64,000 nucleotides of DNA from Psychroflexus tropicus DSM 15496 (lineage in GTDB: Bacteria; Bacteroidota; Bacteroidia; Flavobacteriales; Flavobacteriaceae), in the NCBI RefSeq assembly GCF_000378765.1, contig NZ_KB905343.1, positions 541,218-605,217 on the forward strand, read 5' to 3'. Of the stretch, positions 25,425 through 33,925 are shown piece by piece. Every line of letters begins with the position of its first letter. Position 1 is the first letter of the stretch. Under the pieces are notes generated by a model that was not told the origin of the DNA, made no database searches, and worked only from the letters and a program-made list of their open reading frames with translations. Both the position numbers and the translations under genes were made by a program.

Positions 25425-26133
25425 ATAGGTGAAGACCACATTCAGTTTTAGGGTTGTTGTTCCATCTTCCACTTCTGTCATCACCAGGAACTGTGCAATG
25501 CTTACATCCAATGGAATGATATCCTTGACTTACTAAAGGATGGAAAGGGAGCTTATGTTTTTTTATAAAATCATCTCTTTCCTGTTTAGTGACATCCAAA
25601 AGAGGGTAAAACTTTAAAATCTCACCACGTTGTTCAAATATGTCTAATGAGCTTCTATGATCACTTTGCCATTCCATCAACCCTGAGACCCAAACGGTAT
25701 ACTTGTTTTTAATAACCTCTAGAGGTTTAACTTTGTTGATAGAGCAACAGAAATCTGGATTCTTGGTCCAGGTTTTATCTTTAGAAGTAAACTCGTGTTC
25801 GTGTGTTAATGCACTCACGGATTTCACATTCAAGTTGTAGGTTTCTGTAAGCTGCTGCTTATAACTCAGAGTTTCATCAAAGTGATAACCTGTATCTATA
25901 AAATAGATAATTTGGTCGGTATTCACTTCAGAAAAAAGCTTGAGCAAAAAAGCAGATGTCGCAGCAAATGAGCTTGTCACCATGATTTCTGCTTGGTCGA
26001 AATCCTCATAAAGAGTTTTTATGCGATCAATTAAACTTAATGATTTATATTTTTTATTTAAATCTTTTATTTCTTGATTGGAAATAATTCTCTTTTCTGC
26101 AATTTCGCTCATTCTAAGACTAGATGTTTTCAC
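25423..26133 (-). CDS. cysH: Phosphoadenylyl/adenylyl-sulfate reductase
   Basis: A 236-residue assimilatory reductase that makes sulfite from activated sulfate. The PP-loop-like MVTSSFAATSAFLLKL, DTGYHFDET and the C-terminal catalytic Cys232 (ECGLHL) are present. Two further Cys pairs, C129-C130 (DFCCSINK) and C210/C213 (GCKHC), are the ligands of a [4Fe-4S] cluster, which marks APS-using enzymes and not the cluster-free PAPS type. It is alone on this strand; other sulfate assimilation genes are not visible. Length is typical of bacterial APS reductases. Confidence 0.93.
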   Translation of the reverse strand: MKTSSLRMSEIAEKRIISNQEIKDLNKKYKSLSLIDRIKTLYEDFDQAEIMVTSSFAATSAFLLKLFSEVNTDQIIYFIDTGYHFDETLSYKQQLTETYNLNVKSVSALTHEHEFTSKDKTWTKNPDFCCSINKVKPLEVIKNKYTVWVSGLMEWQSDHRSSLDIFEQRGEILKFYPLLDVTKQERDDFIKKHKLPFHPLVSQGYHSIGCKHCTVPGDDRSGRWNNNPKTECGLHL

Positions 26134-26181
26134 ATCGCGAATATAAGTATCTGTTTGCTTTTAGGCTTAAGTTTGGATTGA

Positions 26182-26189
26182 TAACTTTG
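26182..26189 (+). promoter_or_regulatory. Bacteroidota -7 promoter box (TAACTTTG) of ytxJ
   Basis: TAACTTTG lies 30 bp before the ytxJ ATG and fits TAnnTTTG. A TTTG at 26154-26157 is 24 bp upstream, longer than the usual spacing. Confidence 0.4.
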
Positions 26190-26219
26190 ACTACCAATTT
26201 TGGAATTAAAAATTAAACT

Positions 26220-26630
26220 ATGGGATTATTTAGCAAGTTGTTTAATACTCAACCTTCTTTAGATGAAAATGATTCAGCTCAGTTTGCCGTGACCTGGAAG
26301 AAATTAGAAAATACATCTCAATTGGATGCTGTCGAAGAACTCTCTAAAGAAAAATTTGTGGCGATTTTCAAGCACTCTGTAACTTGTGGCATCAGTCATA
26401 TGGTTTGGCATCAATTTCAAAACGAAATTGACTTTAATAATGACCATATCGAAATGCTTTACTTAGATCTATTAGCCCATCGTGATGTGTCTAATGAAAT
26501 TGCCAGACGATTTCAGGTTCTTCATCAATCCCCACAATTAATTATTATAAAAGATGGAGAAGTAGTGCATCATGCTTCGCATTCAGCCATAAGAATTTCC
26601 AATATAAGAAAGCTTTTGGAGGAGCATTGA
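26220..26630 (+). CDS. ytxJ: Bacillithiol system redox-active protein YtxJ (monothiol bacilliredoxin-like)
   Basis: A 136-residue thioredoxin-fold protein. FKHSVTCGISHMVWHQF holds a single active-site Cys56, and YLDLLAHRDVSNEIARRFQVLHQSPQLIII (in pieces) with DGEVVHHASH matches the YtxJ (DUF2847) family, which reduces bacillithiol mixed disulfides in Firmicutes and is common in Bacteroidota. This suggests bacillithiol or a related thiol in this organism. It lies beside the persulfide dioxygenase and APS reductase genes. It is convergent with the T9SS protein gene, with 3 bp between stops. Confidence 0.88.
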   Translation: MGLFSKLFNTQPSLDENDSAQFAVTWKKLENTSQLDAVEELSKEKFVAIFKHSVTCGISHMVWHQFQNEIDFNNDHIEMLYLDLLAHRDVSNEIARRFQVLHQSPQLIIIKDGEVVHHASHSAIRISNIRKLLEEH

Positions 26631-26633
26631 TAT

Positions 26634-29600
26634 TTAATTGATCACTAACTTCTGAGTTGACATTTGTGCGTTATGATTCAATTTGACTAAATAAACACCA
26701 GACCTAAGACTTGCTGTATTTAATTTTACCTCTGTAGTGGAAATTCTATCTATAGGAACCTCCATTAGTCGACCAGTTAAACTGTAGACTTCTACATCAA
26801 GATTTTGTGCTAAACTATCATCATGCGTAAGGTATGTTGTACCTGCTGTTGAAGGGTTAGGATACAACTGAATGTTATACTTTAATTGATTATCTTCTGT
26901 GGCTAATGTTACCGGCTCGAACATTATTTCAAACCTATTGGAGGCTTTTGATTCTGAAATAGCTTGATTCACAGAAAACGAAATTCTGTTTTCATTAGCA
27001 TCAAGTTTATGAATTTGACCTGTATAGTTATCTATAAAAAATACATCATAGGCTTGTGTATTTTTTAAGTTGATAGACATCGTGTAATCCTGTGAGGTAT
27101 AATTACCAATCCAAAACTTAAGAGTTTCTTCTATTTCCGGGTATTTTCTTTTCTCAATTGCGAGATAATGTTCCGGATTGGAAACAATACTGAAAGATTC
27201 TTCATTATTCCAAACCTTGGTAGCGTCATTTTGATTTACATCATTTGAATAATGGTCACTAAATTTAAATCGAATGCCATCTACAACTTGATTATTTTCA
27301 TTTTTAATAAGCGTTACATCAACCTTTCCTAATTCATCAACATTTGATGCAGATTTATTGAGCTTAGTCCTATTTATTTTATGTTGTTCTTTAAATACCA
27401 ACTGAGGACGGTTCTGTTCACTTGCAGAATTCGCAGTTTCTATGAACACAGATTGGTTTGGCTGTATGTATCTAAAGTTTTCCGTATGGTTTGGACTGTT
27501 TCCTTGCATGGCAGGAATATATTCAACAGGATCAGCATCAAGATCTACAGTTACATAGCCACCTCTGGTTTGTAAAGAAGGAGACCAGGCATAATAAAAG
27601 TTTTGTTTTAGGTGAGCTGAACTTTCTTTAAGGGCTTTTTTCATATCAACCTGGGCTTGGTAGGGGTTCCCTATCAAAGTAAAACCATTTGGAGCTTTAT
27701 TAAGCTGATCTGAAACATCAACATCACCAATTTTCAATTCTCCAATGGTTCTTAAGGTCGTAGATCCTGTATAAGCCGAATTATTAGAATATATATTCGT
27801 ACTTCGATCACCTCTTACAAGTAAGCTATATCCTTTACCAGCTTCCAAATTGGTTTGATTGGTATTTGGTATTGCATTCCAACTGTTAGTATTAATATTC
27901 CAAGAAAATAAAGATGGATTTCCAGTAGGTGTCGCGTCAAATCCACCATTACCTTGTTTATTACCTGTAATGTGAGTTCCGTAACCTGGATTAGGGTTTT
28001 TGTTGTTATTGAAGTTATTGGATGTATTATTGACTCCTTCTTGCCAATTGTCTAGAATACTTGATTTGGAATTAACAGAGGAACTCAAGTATCTAAAGGC
28101 TCTGTTTGATTTTGATAAAAATTGTTCAACTCTTACGTTACCAATAATTCTTCCATTTTCCACTTCTGAAAGTATTGCTGTATGTGTAGAGTCTGATTTA
28201 AAAGTGATTAATCTATCATCACTTAAACTTCCATCATGGTGAGTAATAAGGTCGCCTTTGATGAGTTTGATCTCATCATAAATATATATTGCCCCTTCAT
28301 TTAGACTTACTCCTTTAGAATTATCTAAAATTAGTGACTCTACAGGGGTGGTTTTGGTTAAAGAAATGGATTGTGCTTGAGAACCCTTAAAGGAAATACT
28401 CCCTTTTTTTGAGCTTAATTCACCTTCAACTTTCAATTCTCCCTTCAATTCTATTACTTCTCGGTTAGTAAGTTTTGCACCCTCTTTAATTAAAATATCA
28501 AATACTCTAAATTTTTTATCAATTATCGGTTGATTTGGGGTTTTTGGAATCAGGATACTACTCTTGTTTTTGACCTTACTTGACCAATTCTTATCATTTG
28601 AGGCATCAGATGATACAGTCCCTAACCAGACAACAATCTCATTGTTATTACCGCACCTGGTCTCTGTAATTTCTCCAATTAAATTCCAACTATTTGGAAG
28701 ATCCTTTAGTTTTTTCACATAAATTGAGCTGGAGTTTTTCGCTGAAATGGTTCCTCCGTATCCTGATGCTTTATCTATCTCCAAACTGTTACAGCTAAAA
28801 TCTGTTATTAACTCTCCTCGTAGAGTAAGGTCTTTAAATTTTGCGAGACCAAAAAAAGTTATGGAACTACCAGCATTCATTGTAGTTTTTCCCTGAAATT
28901 CAAGACCTGCATTGGCTTCAAGGGAGCCTCCCCAAAAATTGACGTCACCATCAACAACAAGGCTTGCATTCACTTCTGTAAAGGCCTCTGAGTTATTACT
29001 TACATATCCTTTTTTAAAACTAAGTGAGCCAGACAGTACTGATGAGTTGTTGTTGATCAATTTTTTGTCAAAACTAGCCTCGCCAGCAAGAATTAATACA
29101 CCTCTATTGTCAAGATCTCCTCTAAAATTTGCCTCACCCAAAGATTCAAACGTCATCGCTGAGCTAATAGTTGTATAACCAGATTGATTTAATTCTAATC
29201 TAGATGAACTATCGTTGAAAAGATAGCCTGATCTAAAGTCACTGTAATTATTAATGAATAGTTCAGCAGTATTTAAATTATGTAATGACCCACCCTGAAA
29301 ACTAAATTTGGATTCTAGAGTTCCATAATTAAAGACTTCAGAATCTTCGTCGATAAGTAAGGACTGACCATAGTCAAATACACCGTAATTATAAATCGTT
29401 TTAGATCCTTCAAAATTTAGACCCCTCGACTCAAATTTCACTTCTTCACCTACGCAAAGCTGAATGTTATCGCCTAATTGATTCCAATTTAATTTGTAGG
29501 TAAATTTTCCTTTAAAACAAACAACTTTATCTCTGGATTCATCGAAGTTATTATAAGGAAAATTTTGATTTTTACTGGTGATAGTTACATCACATTCACA

Positions 29601-29684
29601 ATCGGATTCTAAAGACTGAGCAAACACATTAGCACTGCTAAATACTCCCAGAAACAGTATTAAAATGAATGAATAAATTCTCAT
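26634..29684 (-). CDS. Large T9SS-exported surface protein with a repetitive beta-rich N-terminus
   Basis: A 1016-residue secreted protein. From the chosen ATG (29684) it begins with a standard Sec signal (MRIYSFILILFLGVFSSANVFAQ). The N-terminal 350 residues look like an irregular beta-solenoid: repeated short units such as FNYGTLES, LINNNSSVLSGSLSFKKG and SLEANAGLEFQGK. A middle region has FRYLSSSV and GKGYSLLVRGDRS, seen in other Bacteroidota surface proteins; residues about 940-1016 are a type A sorting domain (IQLYPNPSTAG, SGVYLVKLN, QKLVIN). A TTG at 29714 extends the frame but overlaps a TAnnTTTG box. No enzyme motif was recognised; adhesion or structural role is only a guess. It stands alone. 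Confidence 0.85.
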   Translation of the reverse strand: MRIYSFILILFLGVFSSANVFAQSLESDCECDVTITSKNQNFPYNNFDESRDKVVCFKGKFTYKLNWNQLGDNIQLCVGEEVKFESRGLNFEGSKTIYNYGVFDYGQSLLIDEDSEVFNYGTLESKFSFQGGSLHNLNTAELFINNYSDFRSGYLFNDSSSRLELNQSGYTTISSAMTFESLGEANFRGDLDNRGVLILAGEASFDKKLINNNSSVLSGSLSFKKGYVSNNSEAFTEVNASLVVDGDVNFWGGSLEANAGLEFQGKTTMNAGSSITFFGLAKFKDLTLRGELITDFSCNSLEIDKASGYGGTISAKNSSSIYVKKLKDLPNSWNLIGEITETRCGNNNEIVVWLGTVSSDASNDKNWSSKVKNKSSILIPKTPNQPIIDKKFRVFDILIKEGAKLTNREVIELKGELKVEGELSSKKGSISFKGSQAQSISLTKTTPVESLILDNSKGVSLNEGAIYIYDEIKLIKGDLITHHDGSLSDDRLITFKSDSTHTAILSEVENGRIIGNVRVEQFLSKSNRAFRYLSSSVNSKSSILDNWQEGVNNTSNNFNNNKNPNPGYGTHITGNKQGNGGFDATPTGNPSLFSWNINTNSWNAIPNTNQTNLEAGKGYSLLVRGDRSTNIYSNNSAYTGSTTLRTIGELKIGDVDVSDQLNKAPNGFTLIGNPYQAQVDMKKALKESSAHLKQNFYYAWSPSLQTRGGYVTVDLDADPVEYIPAMQGNSPNHTENFRYIQPNQSVFIETANSASEQNRPQLVFKEQHKINRTKLNKSASNVDELGKVDVTLIKNENNQVVDGIRFKFSDHYSNDVNQNDATKVWNNEESFSIVSNPEHYLAIEKRKYPEIEETLKFWIGNYTSQDYTMSINLKNTQAYDVFFIDNYTGQIHKLDANENRISFSVNQAISESKASNRFEIMFEPVTLATEDNQLKYNIQLYPNPSTAGTTYLTHDDSLAQNLDVEVYSLTGRLMEVPIDRISTTEVKLNTASLRSGVYLVKLNHNAQMSTQKLVIN

Positions 29685-29699
29685 GTTTGAAATTTTTTG

Positions 29700-29707
29700 C
29701 AAAACTA
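29700..29707 (-). promoter_or_regulatory. Bacteroidota -7 promoter box (TAGTTTTG) of the large T9SS protein gene
   Basis: The minus strand reads TAGTTTTG 15 bp before the ATG at 29684. It lies inside the longer TTG-initiated frame and favours the shorter start. Confidence 0.45.
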
Positions 29708-30311
29708 TTTTCAAACATTGATTCCATATTAACCTATATTGCTAATACTTTTTTTTTAGTGCTGATTTTAATTAAATTTTTGCATTATTGAAGTCCTGTC
29801 GTTAATGGGCTTGTAGTATAATTTCTACTATAATATAAGCTTATATAGCCATTAGAATTGCCAAATACTTCAAAACAATCTAAAAAAGCAACTTTGATTA
29901 AAAGTGCTAAAAAAAATGCATAGTTTATTGATTTTATATTATCCTAAAAGTTGATCTTGATATTTACGCCCTTTTGTAATTATTTCAACTGTTTTGAAGA
30001 TTTTTAAATAGGATGAAATTGAATTGTTAGAAGACTTTTAGGATACTTTTCATTTCATTAAGTCGAGGAGAAAGAGTAACTACTGTCGTTGACAGTTTAT
30101 ATAGTATAGCTTTTCATGAACTAAAATAATTAGATAATATTTAATTCGAATTCATTGTCGGTTTTTATCAAACCGCTCCAATTTTTACGAGTCGCTCAAT
30201 AAGATTGGTTAAAGAAGCATATTAATCAGATTTTATATTCATAAATCACTCAGTCTAAAGCATCAGTATTACCTATTCTAAATTACTAATGGCAACTATA
30301 AAATTGAATTT
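29708..30311. other. AT-rich gene-free stretch upstream of the large T9SS protein gene
   Basis: About 600 bp with no ORF I would accept. It holds a perfect 14-bp palindrome (29833-29846, centred on AAGCTT) and a tight hairpin ACTGTC-GTT-GACAGT (30082-30096). The length is unusual for this compact region, so a small RNA, a long leader or decayed DNA are all possible; nothing in the sequence decides between them. Confidence 0.5.
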
Positions 30312-30350
30312 CTACAAATAAAAAAGCCGAATCTTTATGATTCGGCTTTG
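30312..30350 (-). terminator. Intrinsic terminator of the proteorhodopsin gene
   Basis: AAAGCCGAATC (30323-30333) and its exact inverse (30339-30349) form an 11-bp stem with a 5-nt loop, followed on the minus strand by TTTTTTATTTG. It is 21 nt after the stop codon. Confidence 0.9.
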
Positions 30351-30370
30351 TGAATATTATAGATTTAATA

Positions 30371-31102
30371 TTACTCAGAAGATTTTACAGCTAAAGAATA
30401 AATTACTAAACCAAATCCAATTTTGTTAATGGCATCACCAATGTTGTATACAACATCCATGAAAGAGGCATCAACTCCGAAGTCAAATCCAAATAATCCA
30501 CCTGGAGTACCTAAAATATAACCTATTGGATAGATAGCCCATCCTACAAGAACGAACCAACATAAGATGTTATGTGCTTTAAGGACTTGACCACCAGCAG
30601 ACTCTGCCAATTTTTTCGCTTCACCGAACCATATCATGTATACGATTACGAAATAAGCAATACCAGAAGCAAGACCCCACTGCCAAGAATACTCAGGTTG
30701 AACAGCTTCTCCAAAGTAACCTGTCACAAGCATCACAACAGACCAGAAAATTAATTTCCACATTAGACCAACTTTTGCACCAGCTACTCTTAAGATGAGG
30801 AAGAATTCAACACACATTAGAGGAACGGTTAAGACCCAGTCTACATATCTAAAGAAGGTAGGCGATTCTCCGAATGCATCCCAGTAATCTCTCATGTAGA
30901 AGTAGTGAACTGCTGCAATAAAGGTAATTAAACCTGATACTAAAACTGATGTTCTCCACTTTTTATCAAATTGACTTAATGATAAAAAGAAAAAGGCAGA
31001 TGCTGCCATCATGGCCATACTACCTACAAAAAAAGTAAAACCAACGTAGTCGTCATTTGCGAGCTTTGAAACGTCGGCCAATAAGTACATAAAAGTTCTC
31101 AT
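30371..31102 (-). CDS. Proteorhodopsin, green-light type proton pump
   Basis: A 243-residue, seven-helix microbial rhodopsin that uses retinal to pump protons outwards in light. K227 (DAINKIGFG) binds retinal. The DTE triad of proton pumps is present: acceptor D88, T92 and donor E99 (RYVDWVLTVPLMCVEF); H66 is the usual partner of the acceptor. The tuning position eight residues after D88 is M96, typical of green-absorbing flavobacterial forms. The divergent neighbour blh makes retinal. It has its own promoter box and a strong terminator, so it is monocistronic. No carotenoid pathway genes are in the window. Confidence 0.97.
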   Translation of the reverse strand: MRTFMYLLADVSKLANDDYVGFTFFVGSMAMMAASAFFFLSLSQFDKKWRTSVLVSGLITFIAAVHYFYMRDYWDAFGESPTFFRYVDWVLTVPLMCVEFFLILRVAGAKVGLMWKLIFWSVVMLVTGYFGEAVQPEYSWQWGLASGIAYFVIVYMIWFGEAKKLAESAGGQVLKAHNILCWFVLVGWAIYPIGYILGTPGGLFGFDFGVDASFMDVVYNIGDAINKIGFGLVIYSLAVKSSE

Positions 31103-31130
31103 AGCATTAAAATGTTTAAGTTTGTTTACC

Positions 31131-31138
31131 CAAATGTA
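31131..31138 (-). promoter_or_regulatory. Bacteroidota -7 promoter box (TACATTTG) of proteorhodopsin
   Basis: The minus strand reads TACATTTG 28 bp before the ATG. A -33 TTG at the expected spacing is not evident. Confidence 0.5.
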
Positions 31139-31184
31139 GGAATAAATTAAACATGAAATTTTACTTTTAAGATATTTTTTGATT

Positions 31185-31192
31185 TATTTTTG
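31185..31192 (+). promoter_or_regulatory. Bacteroidota -7 promoter box (TATTTTTG) of blh
   Basis: TATTTTTG ends only 6 bp before the blh ATG at 31199. If used, transcription would begin at or next to the start codon, giving a leaderless or near-leaderless mRNA. Confidence 0.45.
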
Positions 31193-31198
31193 TAGTAT

Positions 31199-32095
31199 AT
31201 GAAAGTTATTCGAGAAAATTTTTACAATTACATAATAGTGTTAAGTTTATTAGCCTTAGTTGCCTCAACAGCACTAAAGTCTGAAATTCTTCAAGTTATA
31301 GCCTTAATGGGCATATTTAGTTTTGGTATTTTACATGGATCTAACGATCTTTTTGTTCTTCAACACTTAAAGCAAAACAATCAACAAAATAATTTTTTAA
31401 AAGCTTTAATTTCATATTTGGGTGTTGTATTAGGCTTCGTCGCCATATTTTATTTTATTCCTTTAGTTGCGTTAATAGCATTTGTTAGCATAAGTGCTTA
31501 TCATTTTGGTGAACAACACTTTCATCATCAAATCAAAAAACAGAAGTCTACTTTAGCATCACTATTCTATTTTATGTATGGAATATTAGTCTTATTTCTT
31601 CTGTTTTGTCTAAACCTAGTTGAGGTGATTACGATTATAGAAGATATGACAGGTTATACCGTACCACAACCTGTTTTTATATATACTCTTTTAACGTCGT
31701 CTATCTTAACTCTAGGTTTATACATTCAATTATTGAGGGACAATTCATCGCTTAAGAAAAGTATAGTTTCAAATCTTTTATATCTGGTTTTGTTTTCTGC
31801 ATTGTTTTCAATTAGTAGCGTCATCTGGGGTTTTGCTACTTATTTTGTGCTTTGGCATAGTTTACCTTCTTTGAAAGATCAGGTTAATTCACTCTACGGT
31901 CAGTTTCACTGGGATAATTTTATAAAATATTTCAAAAGAGCTTTCCCTTATTGGTTAGCATCTATCATTGGTATGGCTTTGTTAGTGTACTTGTTTAAAG
32001 ATTCCAAAAACTTTTTGTCCTTACTTTTTGCTTTTATAGCGGCCATAACCTTTCCTCATGTCTTTGTGATGAGAAAATTATTTGATCGAAACTAA
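31199..32095 (+). CDS. blh: Beta-carotene 15,15'-dioxygenase, Brp/Blh family
   Basis: A 298-residue polytopic membrane enzyme with about eight hydrophobic segments that splits beta-carotene into two retinals, supplying the proteorhodopsin chromophore. Conserved histidines occur in FGILHGSNDLF, SAYHFGEQHFHHQ and LWHSLPSL, the family's iron-ligand candidates. Length is typical. It is divergent from proteorhodopsin across 96 bp with separate promoter boxes, and its stop overlaps the convergent B12 ABC ATPase gene by 4 bp. Confidence 0.94.
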   Translation: MKVIRENFYNYIIVLSLLALVASTALKSEILQVIALMGIFSFGILHGSNDLFVLQHLKQNNQQNNFLKALISYLGVVLGFVAIFYFIPLVALIAFVSISAYHFGEQHFHHQIKKQKSTLASLFYFMYGILVLFLLFCLNLVEVITIIEDMTGYTVPQPVFIYTLLTSSILTLGLYIQLLRDNSSLKKSIVSNLLYLVLFSALFSISSVIWGFATYFVLWHSLPSLKDQVNSLYGQFHWDNFIKYFKRAFPYWLASIIGMALLVYLFKDSKNFLSLLFAFIAAITFPHVFVMRKLFDRN

Positions 32096-32901
32096 TCTTT
32101 TTCCACCTTCATTCTGAAGGTTCTGGAGTCTTCATCGAAGGTGATATAATCCTCAGGGAAAAGCGTATTGAAAGCACCTTTGGAGACCAATTCTGATGGG
32201 GTTCCGCATTCTACCTTTTCGTGATTGATCAATATGATTTTATCACAGAGCTGCAGGGCTAAATTGATTTCATGTGAGGCAAAAAGTATACTCTTTGAGG
32301 AGTTTTTTATAATCGATTTAAGCAACTTAAGCACATAGACTTTATGAAACATGTCTAAATGAGTTGTAGGCTCATCCATCAAAATTAAAGGCGTATCCTG
32401 AGCCAGAGCTCTGGCAATAAGAACCTTTTGGAATTGACCATCACTTAAAGCATCGCAGATTTTATCCTTTTTCTGAAATAAATCCACCTGAACTAATGCA
32501 TTTTCAATAATTTTATGATCTTGGGTTGTTAAGTGGCCTAGCCAATTGGTGTAGGGGTGACGTCCCAAAGCTACCATTTCCAACACTGAAAGTTGTTTGG
32601 AAACCGGTTCATTGGTAAGAACCAAACTCAAAAGAGTTCCTAATTCTTTATGATCAATCTGAGACAGAGAGGTTTGATTGATGTTGATTTTACCCTTTAA
32701 AGTATTGAGCTGACCAGATAAGGATTTGAGTAAAGTTGATTTTCCTGAGCCATTTACTCCAATAATGGCAACAAGTTCTCCAGTCTGGACTTCAAAGTTG
32801 ATGTTCTTGGCAATACTATGCACTTTGTGTCTGTCCTTATAGCCTATTTCTAGTGAATTGGCAGAAACTAAAGTTGATTGTGATGATGATTGAGAAGACA
32901 T
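32092..32901 (-). CDS. btuD: Cobalamin/iron-siderophore-type ABC transporter ATP-binding protein (BtuD-like)
   Basis: A 269-residue ATPase of the FecE/BtuD group. Walker A IGVNGSGKSTLL (about 47-58), signature LSDGQFQKVLIARAL and Walker B LILMDEPTTHLD are intact; the H-loop is FASHEIN. It powers uptake by the BtuC-like permease encoded 1 bp upstream. B12 as the substrate follows from the divergent riboswitch-controlled receptor operon; heme or siderophore transport would look the same at this level. Confidence 0.86.
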   Translation of the reverse strand: MSSQSSSQSTLVSANSLEIGYKDRHKVHSIAKNINFEVQTGELVAIIGVNGSGKSTLLKSLSGQLNTLKGKININQTSLSQIDHKELGTLLSLVLTNEPVSKQLSVLEMVALGRHPYTNWLGHLTTQDHKIIENALVQVDLFQKKDKICDALSDGQFQKVLIARALAQDTPLILMDEPTTHLDMFHKVYVLKLLKSIIKNSSKSILFASHEINLALQLCDKIILINHEKVECGTPSELVSKGAFNTLFPEDYITFDEDSRTFRMKVEKD

Positions 32902-32902
32902 T

Positions 32903-33925
32903 TTAAAAGTTGAGTTTACGTTTTCTAAGCAATAACCAGATCACTACAGGTGCACCAAAAATAGAAGTAACCGCATTTATTGGAAGTGTATTTTCATTTC
33001 CAGGCAGTTGGGCTATAACATCGCAAGTCACCATCAGGATGGCACCTCCAATTATTACTGAAGGGAATAGGAGACGATGATCTTTACTCTGTAAAACCTG
33101 TCTTATGAGATGCGGAACGGCAAGGCCAACAAAAGCGATAGGACCAGCAAAAGCGGTAGCACTACCAGCCAATAAGGAAGTAGCTAGGATGATAAGCAAT
33201 CTATTTCGTTTTAAATTCACTCCCATACTCTTAGCATAATTTTCTCCCAGCAATAAGGCATTCAGGTTTTTCAAGCACATCACAGTAAAACAAATGCCGA
33301 TGAGCCAGCAGAGCGAAAAAATACCAACTTCCTCCCAGGATAAATTGCCTAAGCTGCCAAACGACCAAAACACGTAAAGCTGTAAATTTTCAGAACTGCT
33401 AAAGTAAGCCAAAACACTCACTACAGCAGAAGTTAGACTTGCCACCATTAAGCCGATGATAAGTAAAGTCATGGTATCTTTAACCCGTTGAGCGGTAGAA
33501 AGTACGACAAGCATCACCAATAAACTACCTGCGCTGGAGGCTAAAATAATGGCCCATTTAGAGAACATCATGTCCCCAATAAAACCACTCATGAGGCTTG
33601 CACCCATAATCAATATGGCAACTCCCAAACTTGCACCACTACTTAAACCTAAAACATAAGGACCTGCTAATGGATTTCTAAATAAAGTTTGCATTAAGAG
33701 ACCGCTAACTGCCAGGCCTGATCCCACAAGTACTGCAGTAAGTGTTTTTGGGAGTCTATAATTGAAAACAATGTATTCCCAGGTAGAATTTTGGACTTCT
33801 AAACCCAAAAGACTCTTGAAAATATCTTCAACAGGTATAGAAACCGAACCTAAGGACAGACTTGTAACTATACTTAAGAGTAACACGCAGACTAGTAGAA
33901 TATGATTTGTAATTGGTTTACTCAA
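32903..33925 (-). CDS. btuC: FecCD-family ABC permease (BtuC-like)
   Basis: A 340-residue inner-membrane permease with about ten helices. NYRLPKTLTAVLVGSGLAVSGLLMQTLFRNPLAGPYVLGLSSGAS (in pieces) and GPIAFVGLAVPHLIR are hallmarks of the FecCD/BtuC family. It works as a dimer with the BtuD-like ATPase and receives substrate from the lipoprotein encoded upstream, whose gene it overlaps by 8 bp. Substrate assigned by context. Confidence 0.88.
   Translation of the reverse strand: MSKPITNHILLVCVLLLSIVTSLSLGSVSIPVEDIFKSLLGLEVQNSTWEYIVFNYRLPKTLTAVLVGSGLAVSGLLMQTLFRNPLAGPYVLGLSSGASLGVAILIMGASLMSGFIGDMMFSKWAIILASSAGSLLVMLVVLSTAQRVKDTMTLLIIGLMVASLTSAVVSVLAYFSSSENLQLYVFWSFGSLGNLSWEEVGIFSLCWLIGICFTVMCLKNLNALLLGENYAKSMGVNLKRNRLLIILATSLLAGSATAFAGPIAFVGLAVPHLIRQVLQSKDHRLLFPSVIIGGAILMVTCDVIAQLPGNENTLPINAVTSIFGAPVVIWLLLRKRKLNF

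Noticed and set aside
29685-29714. TTG-started extension of the large T9SS protein
   Set aside because: It precedes a complete signal peptide and overlaps a promoter box.
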